From assembly GCA_014529385.2 (NCBI GenBank), contig CM043959.1, forward strand, positions 92,173,529 to 92,237,528: 64,000 nt of DNA. Reading direction: 5' to 3'. This DNA comes from Adiantum capillus-veneris (taxonomy: Eukaryota; Streptophyta; Polypodiopsida; Polypodiales; Pteridaceae). Within the stretch, counting starts at the first letter, position 1; every line of letters starts with the position of its first letter. The position numbers and the translations under genes are program-made. Positions 41,159 through 52,748 of this stretch are shown one piece after another. The notes under the pieces were generated by a model. The model did not search any database, had not been told where the DNA came from, and was given only the letters and a program-made list of their open reading frames with translations.

Positions 41159-41584
41159 TTACCTGACCACTAGCAAAGAATCACCTTTTATAATAAGTCT
41201 TTGTATGCCTAATTCTTTGCATTCTTCTAACCCAAGGGTTAGAGCATCATACTCAGCCTCATTGTTAGAGTGAACATTGGGTAGAGTGATACCTTTTCTA
41301 ACCATTACCTCCTTTTGTGGGTTCAAAATGATGATCCCCCCTGCTGCTTTGTCTTGTTGGCGTTGATAAGCTCCGTCAAAGCATAAAGTATGGGCATTAT
41401 CAATCTCCTTCACTTTGAACTGTTTTGAGCCTTCCTCTCTTTGTAGTCGTGATCCTTCCCTTTCTCTCACTTTGTAGGTGAGAATGTCTGCAAGTCTTGC
41501 TCTTGTGCTATCTTCTACAAGGAAAGTGTATTCAAATTCTTGGAGTTCAAGCACCCACTTTGCTATTCTAGATGAGAGGCTCAT
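41159..41584 (-). CDS. Element C extra archaeal-type RNase H
   Basis: After the end of the normal RNase H region (RIAKWVLELQEFEYTF, ARLADILT) the frame contains LCFDGAYQRQQDKAAGGIII, NNEAEYDALTLGLEECKELG and RLIIKGDSLLVV. The DG..., E and D...D positions are the catalytic acid pattern of the archaeal-type RNase H carried by Tat-lineage plant elements. It lies between RNase H and integrase as expected. It ends at a stop at 41159. Confidence 0.85.
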   Translation of the reverse strand: MSLSSRIAKWVLELQEFEYTFLVEDSTRARLADILTYKVREREGSRLQREEGSKQFKVKEIDNAHTLCFDGAYQRQQDKAAGGIIILNPQKEVMVRKGITLPNVHSNNEAEYDALTLGLEECKELGIQRLIIKGDSLLVVR

Positions 41585-41613
41585 GTGTTGTACTACATAT
41601 GGTAGATTGTGCT

Positions 41614-42126
41614 CTAAGGTGAGAAAAAAAATGGCACAGGATACGACCGAAACTTCCTTACCGCAAACAAGATTGCAAAGACCACTTTCTCCATTTCAGT
41701 GTATCCCTTCTTGGCCGGAGTCATCACCTTGCTTGCAAAATAGATCGGCCTCATGTATGATGTTTTAGGATCTTTTTGCATCAAAACAACACCAATTGCT
41801 TCGAAACCTACACTTGGAGTGACATAGTAGGTCTCCTTTGGATCTGGTGGCATTAGGATTGGTAGAGAGCTAAGAATTCCCTTCACTTCCTCAAAACATT
41901 TTGCATGTTCCCTCCCCCATTCAAATGTAGATTGGTTTGCCAACCTTTGCAAAGGGGCAATGGCTTTTGCTAGGCGATGGATGAAGCGAGACATGTACCT
42001 CACTTTGTGGTTGAAGGTCATTAGCTCCTTAGTTGTTGTTGGTGGAGATAATGACAAAAGGGCCTCTACTTTAGAGGGATCCACTTGAATTCCTTGTGAG
42101 GAAACCACATGGCCTAGAAAAACCAC
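41614..42126 (-). pseudogene. Element C RT thumb and RNase H
   Basis: FLGHVVSSQGIQVDPSKVEA and SRFIHRLAKAIAPLQRL are the RT thumb/connection; TPSVGFEAIGVVLMQ and YFASKVMTPAKKGYTEMEK are RNase H motifs, with the first catalytic Asp position reading S in VTPSVG. The frame ends in the middle of RNase H; the continuation is at 41159-41584. Confidence 0.82.
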
Positions 42127-42344
42127 TGAGATTCACCGATATGACACTTCTCTGGGTTGAGTTGTCCCCCAAATTGATGGATCCTCTTAAGCTCCTCTTC
42201 AACCTTTTGGCAGTGAAGTGATCTACAACTATAAATACAGAAATCATCCATGAAGACTCTTATAGATTTTCCAAAGAATGGCTGAAATACAAATATTGTG
42301 AATCTCATGAAGGTGCTAGGAGCATTGGTGAGCCCAAAAGGCAT
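42114..42344 (-). pseudogene. Element C RT palm
   Basis: MPFGLTNAPSTFMRF followed by RVFMDDFCIYS, which contains the catalytic FMDD pair, and LNPEKCHIGES. It is framed separately from the upstream (42407-43837) and downstream parts. Confidence 0.85.
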
Positions 42345-42406
42345 TACTCTAAATGCAAAACATCCCCAAGGTGTGATGAAGGTGGTTTTTGGTTGGTCCT
42401 CTTCTG

Positions 42407-43837
42407 CTATTCTAATTTGAAAATATCCTGAATACCATCACACACAGTGTAGCATTCATGACCTTCTACTTCGTTCAAAATTTCATCTTGGAAAGGGAGA
42501 AGGAAGTGGTCCCTCTTTGTCGCAGCATTGAGGGGTTTGCAATCCACGCAGACCCTCCACTTACCATTCTTCTTGGGAGTGACTACAATAGGTGATACCC
42601 ATTCAGAGTTGGATACTGGATAGATGAAGCCAACCTTCAAGAGTCGATTCACTTCTTGTAGGAGAGCCTTTTGGTGCACAGATCCTAGTCGCCTTAACTT
42701 TTGAGCCACTGGTTTGGTCCCTGGTTTCAATTCAATTCGATGCTCTATTACATCTACACCTCTTATTTGTGAGTAGTCAGTGATAAACAAATTGGGATAC
42801 CTCCTTAACATATTGATGTAGGACCTCTTATCCTCACAAGTAAGATCTTTTGCAAGCATCTTCTCAAATCCTTCTTCAAGGTGGTGGCATCTTTCATCCC
42901 CTCGTGTGTGATTGTCTGTTGGCTTTTCTTCTACGGAAACATCTTGGGTGTTGGTCTTAAATACAATTCCCATTACCTCCAAAGAAGACTCCTCTTCACT
43001 GGTTGATGCACTGGTTGATGCTTCCTCATCACTTGAGTAAGGACTCTCCTCCTCTCTCTCTTTATCTGTCGTGGTTTCATAGTTGATATCTAGTTGCTTT
43101 CCTTCTCGCCAATCATACACCACCGGTTGACCCTTCTTAAGAATCAAACGGCCACTTCCCCATTTTTGATCTGCATTCACAGCAATGAGCCAAGGCCTCC
43201 CTAGGATGATTGGATAGCCCTCCCCCTTAGCTGGCATGACATACATATCCACTCGTGCATCTATGTAACATACAGAGACTTTTATATTTTCAATGATCCC
43301 CAAACACTTCACACTTGAGTTGTTGGCTAGCCTAGCTTGACAATTAGAGGACTTTGTAATTTCAAGCCCTAATCTATTCATTGATTTTTCCGTGATCACA
43401 CACATTTGAGCTCCACCATCAACATATACATTAGACACCTTTTTACCCCTTATGTAAGCATCCACAATGGGTTCCACATCTTTTTGTAGCTTTGAGGTCA
43501 CAACCTTAATGGAAAGATTTGCTTTCTTCTTTGGAATTCTTGTACTTACCAACTTTGGCCATTGCCTTCTTACTTTGGTTGATAGGTGTAGAAGTTGAGG
43601 CCATGAAATGTTTGGCTTTTGGGTTTGTAAATCCTCCAGGATGTTGTAGGGCTCTAGCTCCTTTCCCGATGGGAAGTCGTTGATACCAATTTCCCTTCGC
43701 CTTGATATTTTCTTCTTGCTACTTTCAGCTTCTTCCATCTTTGACTTCTTCTTCTTGTCCCTTCTGGCTGAATTTGTTCCTTCACTTCTCATGTCTTCAT
43801 CCTTACCATGTGCTCTTGTGCGTTTTTCTGCCGGCAT
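42407..43837 (-). pseudogene. Element C protease and start of RT
   Basis: A Lys-rich linker (residues 1-60), then a retropepsin with VYVDGGAQMCVI (active site D-G-G instead of D-S/T-G) and YPIILGRPWL. An acidic Ser-rich stretch follows, then the RT N-terminus: EWVSPIVVTPKKNGKWRVCV, NAATKRDHFLLPFQDEIL. The frame stops within the first RT aspartate block; a single T appears missing near 42438, after which GYFQIRIAEEDQ reads in the next frame. Confidence 0.82.
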
Positions 43838-44047
43838 AACATCAAAGTTTAGAGTATGCTCATCTATTACCTCTTCTATCTTGATGATGTTGACTCCTCT
43901 TTCTTCCTCCTCATGTGGGATGGGAGGTATATTTGTTGGTGGTGGTGGTCGACGAAGGATTTATGGGCCTTGAGCTAGTTCTTGCTGCACAGTGAGAGGA
44001 GGCAGTCTAGGGGGATATATGTCTCCCGGAAGTCACCTTGGATGTGG

Positions 44048-44899
44048 ACAATTGTACATTTCATGGCCCATTTCATTGCAATTCCAACATCGCAACTCTT
44101 GAGCTTGTCTTCATTGATTGCGATTCCCTTCTCTTGGTTGTCATTGTTGAGGTAGGCCCTGTACTAGATTCAGAGTGAGGTTCTCAAGCTGTTGAGTTAG
44201 CCTTTGTAAAACCTCTTGTTGAGAGTTATCTCCTATTTGTGAAGATTGTGCAAGAGGGTCCCTAATTGGTGCTTCCATGGTTTCTGAAGACTCCCTCTCA
44301 CTCACTTCATTCAAACCCCTTGCTCTATGTGCTTGGAAGTGTAGTTTTCTAAACTTGATGATGGCTACCTCACGTGCTTCTTCGAAGGTGGATGGGAATT
44401 TTAGCTCTACTTTAGCCTTTAAAAGTGGATACAAGCCAACCATGAATCTCTCTTTTTTTAGAAAGTTAGGTGCACCACCATGATTTTCTAATGTAGCCTC
44501 CCACCTACCCCATAGATTGACAAAGGTTGCTTCATAAGAGAGATAGTCTTCAAGTGATACGTGCTTATGTCCAATAAGACATTTTCATAGTCCTTCAGAA
44601 GTATCACCTTGCCCGAACTTGGAGAGGAAGCTTGCTCGCAGTCTCTCCTAGTTGGACTTGATTTGGGGTTGCAAGGTCTCATACCATGCTTTAGCTTCTG
44701 CTTTTAGAACCAACGGGAAGGCTCGTAGCTTTACTTCCTCTTCATCGCTCCTGGATATGAGATGTGCCATCTCCAAGTTGTCAAGAAACTCTTGCACATC
44801 TTCCCCACTTCTTGCATAAAACGTGGAAAAAGCACTTGACATTTTGTTTAGACTTTTTGAAAAAAAAAAATCAAGAAACTTTTCTCTTACGGGCCGCAC
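44048..44899 (-). pseudogene. Element C gag fragments
   Basis: Two open pieces (44648-44899 and 44141-44443) encode a gag core (DVQEFLDNLEMAHL, LVLKAEAKAWYETL; FMVGLYPLLKAKVELKFPST), and CWNCNEMGHEMYNC, a CCHC zinc knuckle, lies at about 44048-44089 in the minus strand. In-frame stops separate them. Confidence 0.75.
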
Positions 44900-45488
44900 A
44901 AGATTGTTGACACTATAAATCTGATTACATTAAAATGAAGATGTACACATCCATTCTTAATTCGTACTTTATCATAGGTAGAATAAATGGATTAATTGAA
45001 GCATTGATTTCATTGAGGCGAGTGGATCCAAATATCCTCCTTATGATAGATTGAAACCTAAACTTAGTTGCAATGATTATATGAATGGATTGCCGAGCAA
45101 TAGGCCTAAAAGGTTCATTGTTTTGATCGTGATTAATGTGCTACTCCTCGTTGTTGGTTTGAAGACCTCGTTCCTTCATATGGCCCTTGAGCACCCCTTC
45201 ACCACTCCTTGTTCCTGCCTTTAAAACAAAATGAACACGTGAACATCAAAAGAAGTTTCATAATTGATGATTGGAAGTATAATTGGATTGGGTGATGCCA
45301 GTATTTCTCTAACTCTTTCTGCACCAAACATAAAACAATGCGTTGTTGGAAAAAGACTTTTCTATCTATGTGAACATTTACTCTAATGTGTTGTGCAAAA
45401 TGAAATGGATAGATGGGAACTCCATTGTTCATCACTAAAAATTTGAAGGTAACTTGGAAATATGTTCCTCAGTGGGGGCACCACTTTA

Positions 45489-47566
45489 TGAGGGCGAGCT
45501 TTTTGAAAATGGGGCCTCTAAACCCAAACCAATGGGCCTACCCTCACAAAATGTTCGTAAAGAAGTACGCACACTACTTGGGGCACCACCTTCTTTTGAG
45601 AGTGGATAAGGAAACCAATCAAAATAACACTTGCACTCACCCACTCAAGCGACACACTTTGAAAACCCCTTACTCTATATACACTTTGGACACTTGACAC
45701 CATCAACGATTATGCAACCCAATGCCGTGCATCAAATAAAATATGCAATTTGTGGAATAGCATTCACCTTCTCCCCATAAGAATACCCATGATACATCCA
45801 AACTCCTCCTCTCTCAAGCACTCATCAAAAAATCATGCGCACAAGACTTGCCTCTCAAACACACAAGAGAATTACCTACATCGAACTAACACACTTTGCA
45901 TAGAGAGCTCATCTCCATCTATGCAATGCCGTGACAAATGAAATCACCATGAGAGGTAGCCACATGCATATGTAATGAAGCAAAAGAGAGTTGGAGTGAG
46001 AAATTTCTTTAGACCAATTGAATAAGTGTGGAGAAACAAACCAATGGTAAATTGAGAGTAGAACACTTACTTGATTTCTCGCACACCTTTTAAGGGGAAC
46101 ACAGACGCTGGCTAACCATCACGAATTGCGACACTTGAATGTTTTGAAGATGATTTAATGATCATTAACATAACCATGAGAGATATCATGATGTATTTAC
46201 AAGTTATTGAGGTGCTACAATGATTTATTGGGTTGATGGAGTAAGAGATTGTAGAATAGAAAGAGTGGAGGATAGAGTTGCACTTCCTCCAAAGAGGAGG
46301 GTTAGGAGGGAGGATGTGAGGAGGGAGAGTTGGGGTTTTCTCTACTATTGATCAAGAACAACATGAAGTTGAAAATATAGGTGTGTGTCCTTGAGTCTCT
46401 CCAAGAGGGGCTATTTATAGTTGTGCAGGAGTGGGATTATGCTACACTTAATTAGGGTGAGTGATTAGCCCTAATTAAGTGTCCTTTGACCGCTTATTGA
46501 ATATTGGACATAAAATGGACTATTTATTCACCAAAAATATCATTTTAGACCGTGAAGGCTCCATAGGGGTGCATAATGTAGGTGGAACCCACCATCAGGC
46601 CCTACGGGTGGCTCTTGCGGGGTATCTCAACTTGTCTGTCTTGGCATTTAGAAAGCATCTTTAAGTTGGTCCCATCACATGCAAGTGACCTTGAACACTC
46701 ATTGATCTTCTAGAAGATGAGTAGGGGCAAAATAAGATCTCACCCTCTTGATTTACTTGATTTACTTGATTTACAGTTCCCTTTTGCTGTGAATCTGACA
46801 GATTTACACTATTTTGACCATAACTTTTTACCTGTAGCTCAGAATGACTTGCTTCAAAAGAAAAATTTGACCTTCTCAACATGTTTGATATGAATTTGGA
46901 CTATTCTTCACACCCATGCACCAAGGAATTCGGTTTGGAAGGTCCACACTAGGCTAGGGAACCTTTTGCTTCCAAGGCTTCTTGTATGGGCCCTTTGCTT
47001 GTATGCATCTAAGGGGAATCAAGCTTTTTCAAAAGGGTATGATGCTTAAACAAATAGAGGAGGGCCCAATATTATTTTCTTGTGAAAAGAATATACAGTT
47101 TGAGTCTTTTTGAAAGGAGAAAAACTATATGTATATTCTTAAGAGATATTGGGCCACCTATGTAGGGGGCATAGAAGACTTGTAGAGATGGACCATAATC
47201 TTTGGTAAAGACAAGTGGAGAGTTGATTTTCCATGGTAATTTATCTATATGGGATGGAATATGGGTAGATTTTTTTTCTACTACTAATTTACAAGAGGTA
47301 AGAAAATTTGGGGGTAGATAGTTGGTTATTGTATGCTTAATTTTATTTACAAAGAAAAAAAGAAAAGGGTGGTAATATAAATATATGACTAAGCTGACAT
47401 TTTTGGGAAGAGTACAATGTATGTGTCGCCACAAAGGCTAAACGAAGAGGGGGAATTTACTCTAGATAACTTAATAGCGTAGAAAAATATATAAACATAT
47501 GAGGAAGAGGACGTTGAGTAGGCTGAAAAATGTTGCAAAAAGATGGTTACCATTTTATGCCACTCA
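45489..47566 (-). repeat. Element C right LTR (5' LTR)
   Basis: 2,078 bp, matching the left LTR except for scattered substitutions and the missing 57-bp duplication. The leader between it and gag (44900-45488) holds no other feature I can name. Confidence 0.92.
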
Positions 47567-47570
47567 CTAC

Positions 47571-47848
47571 AAGGATCGACCTACTTCAGTAGGATTGACC
47601 TAAAAAGTGGATATCATCAAATAAGGATAGTTGATCAAGACATTGTAAAGACCACATTTCGCACCACATTTGGTCTTTACGAATACATTTTCATGCCTTT
47701 TGGGTTGACCAATGCACCAGCCACATTCAACCGCTTGATGGAGAAGCTATTCAGGCCTCATCGAACCTTCACTGGAGTGTTCTTTGATGATATTATCATC
47801 TACTCTAATTCATTAGACGAACACAAGCAACACCTCCAGGTAATATTT
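47571..47848 (+). pseudogene. Element A RT palm
   Basis: Resumes exactly after CTAC with GSTYFSRIDLKSGYHQIRI (first catalytic Asp), PFGLTNAPATFNRLM and FFDDIIIYS (FFDD in place of the usual YVDD/YIDD) and stops at HKQHLQVIF, where a solo LTR enters. It is in frame with the parts on either side. Confidence 0.88.
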
Positions 47849-47991
47849 TGTAATGGAAATGGCCTATGAACTTAGAGAATAGCGGAATTAAGAATTAGAG
47901 TAAGCAACTTTGAGAGCATAGATGGTGGACTTAATTGGTAGTAGCACCTTTATCATAACACTTAATTAACTAGGCATGAGCAATACGTTTG

Positions 47992-48034
<43 letters not shown>

Positions 48035-49720
48035 AGAGAATATGACAACAGTTGAGGACTGGATTTATGTGGATCCGGCCCCCCCTCCAAAAGGAATTTG
48101 TATTATAGATTCTCTCCTTAAGAGAGACTTGATACAATACCATCTTTGTGTTCCTTGAGACCTCTTTGGCAGTATGGAGATGGAAGCTTCATACACCAAG
48201 CTTTTGCATAATATCAACAATCAATCTTAGCTTGAAAAAAATCAAGAACTCGTGAACATCATTAGTCTTTGTGTTCCCTAAATCATTTGAGTGCATGAGG
48301 ATGTATACTTTTATGCATCAACTTGTGCCTAAAGCAACAATTAATCTACCTTGCAATACAATTAATCTACTTGCATTAAGTAACTTATCTACTTGCAATA
48401 AACCATTAGCCTTCTTGCAATAAGCATAACATGCACTTTGTGGAAATCATTAACTATCCCAAGCCTCAGTCCCAAGACCTCAAACACCTTCGAAGGTGGA
48501 GAGAGCTAGCAGGGAATGAGGGTAGGGAAGAGGAAGAAGAAGTATTCCATAGGAGAAAGAAATAATTCCTCACTTATCATCACTCTTCTTGCTTAGCATA
48601 CATAATAGCATAGCAATGAAGATGGAGAAGATGTAAAGCTTAAGCATTGAAGCATAGCTCTTGGTTTGATTTGCATTCCATAGCCAAGAGTGTTGGTGTA
48701 GGCTCTCAACTTCTCAAGGAGCTTGGAGAAGGAGATGGAGCTCTTGCACCTTGCCTAGCACACAATGAGAGTGTTTTTGAGTGTGTGTGGGTGAGTATAC
48801 CCCCTAAGCAACCCCCTAGCTTTCTTGGGTCAACCCCCCCTTGTAGCCCATGCTTGAAGCTCATCGTCCAAGCCTAGCCAATCATAAGCAAGAGGAATTA
48901 CAAGCAGCAAGGGTAGGCTTGAGACAAGTGTCCCCCTTTACCCTTTGAGAGAGAGGGCTAGATAAATGTAAAATCAATTAATTAAATACCCTAAATTATC
49001 ATTGGACCCCTTGGGTGGCCAACCAATAGGCTTTAGTCACACCATGAGGGCAACATGAGGAGGAACTTGACAAGTGTCCCTTTTGCTTTCTTTGTACCAT
49101 GCATGCCTTGTGTGAGTGTGTGGGTGTTCTCTCTCATCCCCCCTCACGTAGGGCTCGCACCCTCCTTGTAGGGATTGAATATTTGACTTTTTGACACCTC
49201 AACCCCTCATGCATAGGCCCAGTTCCCACCACAAGCTTGGCCCTTAAGCACTTTAAGCTTGGGCTGGTTCTCACCTCAAGTGCAACCCTAACATCTCAAG
49301 CATGTCAAGCACCTCAAGCATCTCAATCATTAAGCACCTCAATCATCTCAAGAACCTCAATCATCAAGCACCTCAAGCACCTTAGTCATCAAGCAGGGCA
49401 AGCAGGAGAAGCACCTCGAGCTGGGTCGGGTTCCCGCGCCTCAAGCTCAGCCCTAGCTTACCTAAGGTCAAAGGAATTTTACGCACATTATTGGAGGTCT
49501 TCAATGAAGCTAACCCTAAGGTCTTATGCTACATTGGTTAGCCTTGCTCTTTGATAGACCATCTCTCATTTGGTCTCCTTTATCATTGGCCCTGTGTTGA
49601 GATAGATCTATAAGCACATGTCTATATCTTAACCCTTGTTCCCGTTTATTCTCCCACATTAAGTGATCAGTTTAATATGAGAAAATCATTTGGGTTGGTT
49701 AGATATTAGTTTTTATGACA
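47849..49720 (-). mobile_element. Inverted solo LTR of a family related to A
   Basis: 1,872 bp flanked by TATTT (47844-47848 and 49721-49725). Read on the minus strand it starts TGTCATAAAAAC and shares blocks with A's LTR (TTCTCATATTAAACTGATCA; the AGCTAGCAGGG and CACCTTCGAAGGTG region), but is clearly diverged. It contains a (GA)n microsatellite at about 47995-48030 and a CACCTCAA(G/T)CAT-type minisatellite at about 49290-49410. Confidence 0.9.
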
Positions 49721-49725
49721 TATTT

Positions 49726-50580
49726 CAAGTTTTAAGAGAGAATAAACTTTATGTTAATCGAAAGAAAAGTGAATTTTTCTTGCAAGAGATTCAGTATTTA
49801 GGTCACATTATCTCTCAAGATGGCATCCAACTGGATCCGTCCAAGTTAGAGGTAATAAAAGGATGGCCTAAACCAAGGAATATTCATGAACTAAGAAGCT
49901 TTATAGGTATGTGTGCATACTATAGATGCTTCATAGAAAAGTTCTCACAAATTGCGGGACCGTTACATGCCCTAACAAAGAAAAGCGTTAGGTATATATG
50001 GTCTGCTAAGGAGAACAATGCTTTCGAAAAGCTTAGAGAAAAGCTTATCTCTCAACCTGTGCTTACACTACCGGATCTTTCAAAACCATTTGAGGTCCAA
50101 TGTGATGCTTGTGGTGATTGCCTTGGAGCTGTTTTGCTTCAAGAAGGGCACGCCATAGGCTATGAGAGTTGAAGGCTCGACCTTGTTGAGCAAGCTCTAG
50201 GCATATATGAAAAGGAACTCCTTGCAGTTCTACATGCCTTAGACTCATGGAAGCACTATTTATTGGGGACTCCTTTTATTCCGAGAAAGGATCACCAAAG
50301 TCCTAAGTACTTCATGACGCAGACCAAGCTCTCCGACAAACAACTAAGAAGCTTTATAGGTATGTGTGCATACTATAGACGCTTCATAGAAAAGTTCTCA
50401 CAAATTGCGGGACCATTACATGCCCTAACAAAGAAAAGTGTTAGGTATATATGGTCTGCTAAGGAGAACAATTCTTTCGAAAAGCTTAGAGAAAAGCTTA
50501 TCTCTCAACCTGTGCTTACACTACCGGATCTTTCAAAACCATTTGAGGTCCAATGTGATGCTTGTGGTGATTGACTTGGA
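49726..50580 (+). pseudogene. Element A RT thumb and RNase H, first duplicate
   Basis: Continues with QVLRENKLYVNRKKSEFFL, LGHIISQDGIQLDPSKLE, RSFIGMCAYYRCFIEKFSQ and FEVQCDACGDCLGAVLLQEG (RNase H Asp). It holds the first unit of the in-frame duplication. A TGA at 50170-50172 stands where the second unit has CGA; the second unit has TGA at 50572-50574 where the first has TGC. Confidence 0.88.
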
Positions 50581-50793
50581 GCTGTTTTGCTTCAAGAAGG
50601 GCACGCCATAGGCTATGAGAGTCGAAGGCTCGACCTTGTTGAGCAAGCTCTAGGCATATATGAAAAGGAACTCCTTACAGTTCTACATGCCTTAGACTCA
50701 TGGAAGCACTATTTATTGGGGACTCCTTTTATTCCGCGAAAGGATCACCAAAGTCCTAAGTACTTCATGACGCAGACCAAGCTCTCCGACAAA
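49888..50793 (+). repeat. 453-bp in-frame tandem duplication in RT/RNase H
   Basis: CTAAGAAGCTTTATAGG at 49891 recurs at 50344; the unit ends at CTCTCCGACAAA (50340 and 50793). 453 bp equals 151 codons. The copies differ at only a few bases, so the event is recent relative to the element. Confidence 0.93.
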
Positions 50794-52389
50794 AAAATGA
50801 GGTGGGAAAATTTTCTTTTGCAATTTCATTTTCATATTGCTCACATTGCTGGCAAGCATAATCAAGTAGATGATGCACTCTCAAGACGGCCGAGAGTGAA
50901 TGCGGTTTCCATAGCAACTCACAATGATCTATCTTCAATGATAGATGAGTATGCTATTGATCCCAATTTTAGAGATGTGATTTCAGCCCTTGCATTAGGG
51001 AAGAAAGAAGAACCATTTACTTTACAAGATGGTTATCTTCTCTATGGCAATAGACTATGCGCTACTAACTCACTACGTGAGAAAGTAATGTATGAATCTC
51101 ATGCTCCACCTTATGCGGGGCATAGAGGGATTCGGTCTACCTTGAAGGGAATTGAAACATATTTCTATTGGCCTACCATCAAAGTGAACATACAAGAGTA
51201 TGTTTCTAAATGTGTGGTATGCCAAAAGACAAAATTTGATAGAGGGAAGCAACTTGGATTGCTTCAACCCTTGCCAATCCCTAATTCACCATGGGAGAGC
51301 ATATCCATGGATTTTATCTTTGGATTGCATAAGTCTATCCATGGGAATACGGGAATATGGACGATAGTAGACAGGTTCAGTAAGCAAGATCATTTTATAC
51401 CTATCAAAAAGACTTTCAAAGACCATCAAATGGCAACCCTCTTCATTTCCCAAATTTTCAAGTACCATGGCTTGCCAATGTCCATAGTGTCGGATAGAGA
51501 TCCTAGAATGACCAGTAATTTCTGGAAGGGTCTCTTTGAGAATTTAGGGACAAGGCTAAACTTCTCTTCGGCCTATCATCCACAAATGGATGGCCAAAGT
51601 GAAATAGCTAACCTAACCATTCTCAATCTACTCAAAGCCTATGTAACGGAAGTAGATCAAAGATCCCAATGGGAGAAGTACTTACCCTTAGTGGAGTATG
51701 CTTACAATAACACTGTACATACTTCCACGGGAAAAGCACCTTTCGAGGTAATTGAGGGGAGATCAAAAAGTCCCTTGCTACTTAAGGTACATGGGAAGAT
51801 CTTCGCTGCAGATGAGTATAGCCGAGACCTACAAGAATCTTTTCAAAAGATTAAGGATGCTATCTCTATCTCACAGCAACGGCAAAAGGCTGTTGTTGAC
51901 AAGCACAGAAGAGCCCAAGCCTTTAAAGAAAATGATTGGGTCTTATTAAAGTCTCCCAAGGCTCGATTAAGGCTCACGACGGGCAAGAATCCTACGGGAC
52001 ACCAAAAGTACTATGCTAAACTAGCAAAAAGTTACTATGGTCTCTTCCAGATTCTTAGGCCAATCAATGAGATGGCCTATCAACTCAAGTTGCCCAATCA
52101 TTGGCTCATACACAATGCTTTCCATGTGAGCCTATTAAAGCCTTACAAAGGAGAGCCACCTCAAGAACCAACTATTGAAGATCCACCGGCGATCGAGGAC
52201 CAAGAGGAGGTGCTGCAGCCCGAGTCCATTCTCCGACATGAAGACAAGGTACTAAGAGGCGGTAATACTATCCAACGATATCTTATTAAGTTTAAGAATT
52301 ATCCTTTTGAAGATGCTAGATGGATGCAAGGCATACAATTAAAGGATAACCTAAACCATGTTAATGCTTACAATGCTTCCCAAGAGTAA
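50587..52389 (+). CDS. Element A RNase H end, integrase and chromodomain-like tail
   Basis: The 600-codon frame is the longest intact piece of A. It ends RNase H (IAHIAGKHNQVDDALSRRP), then shows the H2C2 finger (His172, His179, Cys209, Cys212), the integrase core with Asp242 (SMDFIFG), Asp303 (VSDRDPRM) and Glu339 (DGQSEIAN), 35 residues apart, and the C-terminal domain (WVLLKSPKARLRL). Residues ~545-585 (PESILRHEDKVLRGG, YLIKFKNYPFEDARW) look like a chromodomain, which in chromoviruses directs insertion to particular chromatin. The first ~70 codons lie in the second unit of the tandem duplication. No intact upstream frame exists, so it is a remnant. Confidence 0.92.
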   Translation: MLQEGHAIGYESRRLDLVEQALGIYEKELLTVLHALDSWKHYLLGTPFIPRKDHQSPKYFMTQTKLSDKKMRWENFLLQFHFHIAHIAGKHNQVDDALSRRPRVNAVSIATHNDLSSMIDEYAIDPNFRDVISALALGKKEEPFTLQDGYLLYGNRLCATNSLREKVMYESHAPPYAGHRGIRSTLKGIETYFYWPTIKVNIQEYVSKCVVCQKTKFDRGKQLGLLQPLPIPNSPWESISMDFIFGLHKSIHGNTGIWTIVDRFSKQDHFIPIKKTFKDHQMATLFISQIFKYHGLPMSIVSDRDPRMTSNFWKGLFENLGTRLNFSSAYHPQMDGQSEIANLTILNLLKAYVTEVDQRSQWEKYLPLVEYAYNNTVHTSTGKAPFEVIEGRSKSPLLLKVHGKIFAADEYSRDLQESFQKIKDAISISQQRQKAVVDKHRRAQAFKENDWVLLKSPKARLRLTTGKNPTGHQKYYAKLAKSYYGLFQILRPINEMAYQLKLPNHWLIHNAFHVSLLKPYKGEPPQEPTIEDPPAIEDQEEVLQPESILRHEDKVLRGGNTIQRYLIKFKNYPFEDARWMQGIQLKDNLNHVNAYNASQE

Positions 52390-52748
52390 GCAAATGTACA
52401 AAATGTTAAAAATGAACAAAGTTTTTTGTCTTATAAGACTCTCTTTTTCTTTATTGTGCACAAAAATGAAGTAGTATGCATGCTTAGATCAAGTTTGCGG
52501 AGACGACGTCTCCCAAACACCAAGTAGAGTTTGTCACTCTACTATGGAAGATTGATAGGACTAATGTGCAGACATGCTTGCGGTGGCAGCCTCAGGCTCT
52601 CAAGCGCCAAATGGACTAGTCATCCATTGTGGAATGATTTCGTAGGGTAACATAGGGATCCTCTACCCGCTAAGAACAGGACTCATGAATATGCTTTATC
52701 TTCTCTACACCATAGTCGAGGACAACTATGATTTCAAGAGAGAGGTAA
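52390..52748 (+). other. Element A 3' untranslated region
   Basis: Non-coding, ending in a purine-rich AAGAGAGAGGTAA just before the 3' LTR, the likely polypurine tract. Confidence 0.6.

Larger units (their letters stand above)
37241..47566 (-). mobile_element. Element C: 10.3-kb Tat-like Ty3/gypsy retrotransposon
   Basis: 10,326 bp with ~2.1-kb LTRs (TGAGGGCGAGC...TGCCACTCA) and a 4-bp duplication CTAC (37237-37240 and 47567-47570). Coding runs right to left: gag, protease, RT, RNase H, an additional archaeal-type RNase H, integrase. The extra RNase H is the hallmark of the Tat group. A polypurine tract (GGGGGAGGGC on the minus strand) lies beside the left LTR, and a possible primer site TGGTGCCCCCACTGAGG beside the right LTR; I cannot name its tRNA. 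Frame breaks separate several domains, so the copy is probably inactive. Confidence 0.93.

Noticed and set aside
47995-48030. (GA)n tract as a regulatory GAGA element
   Set aside because: A plain microsatellite inside a solo LTR; similar CT/GA tracts occur at 16033, 34160 and 55510.
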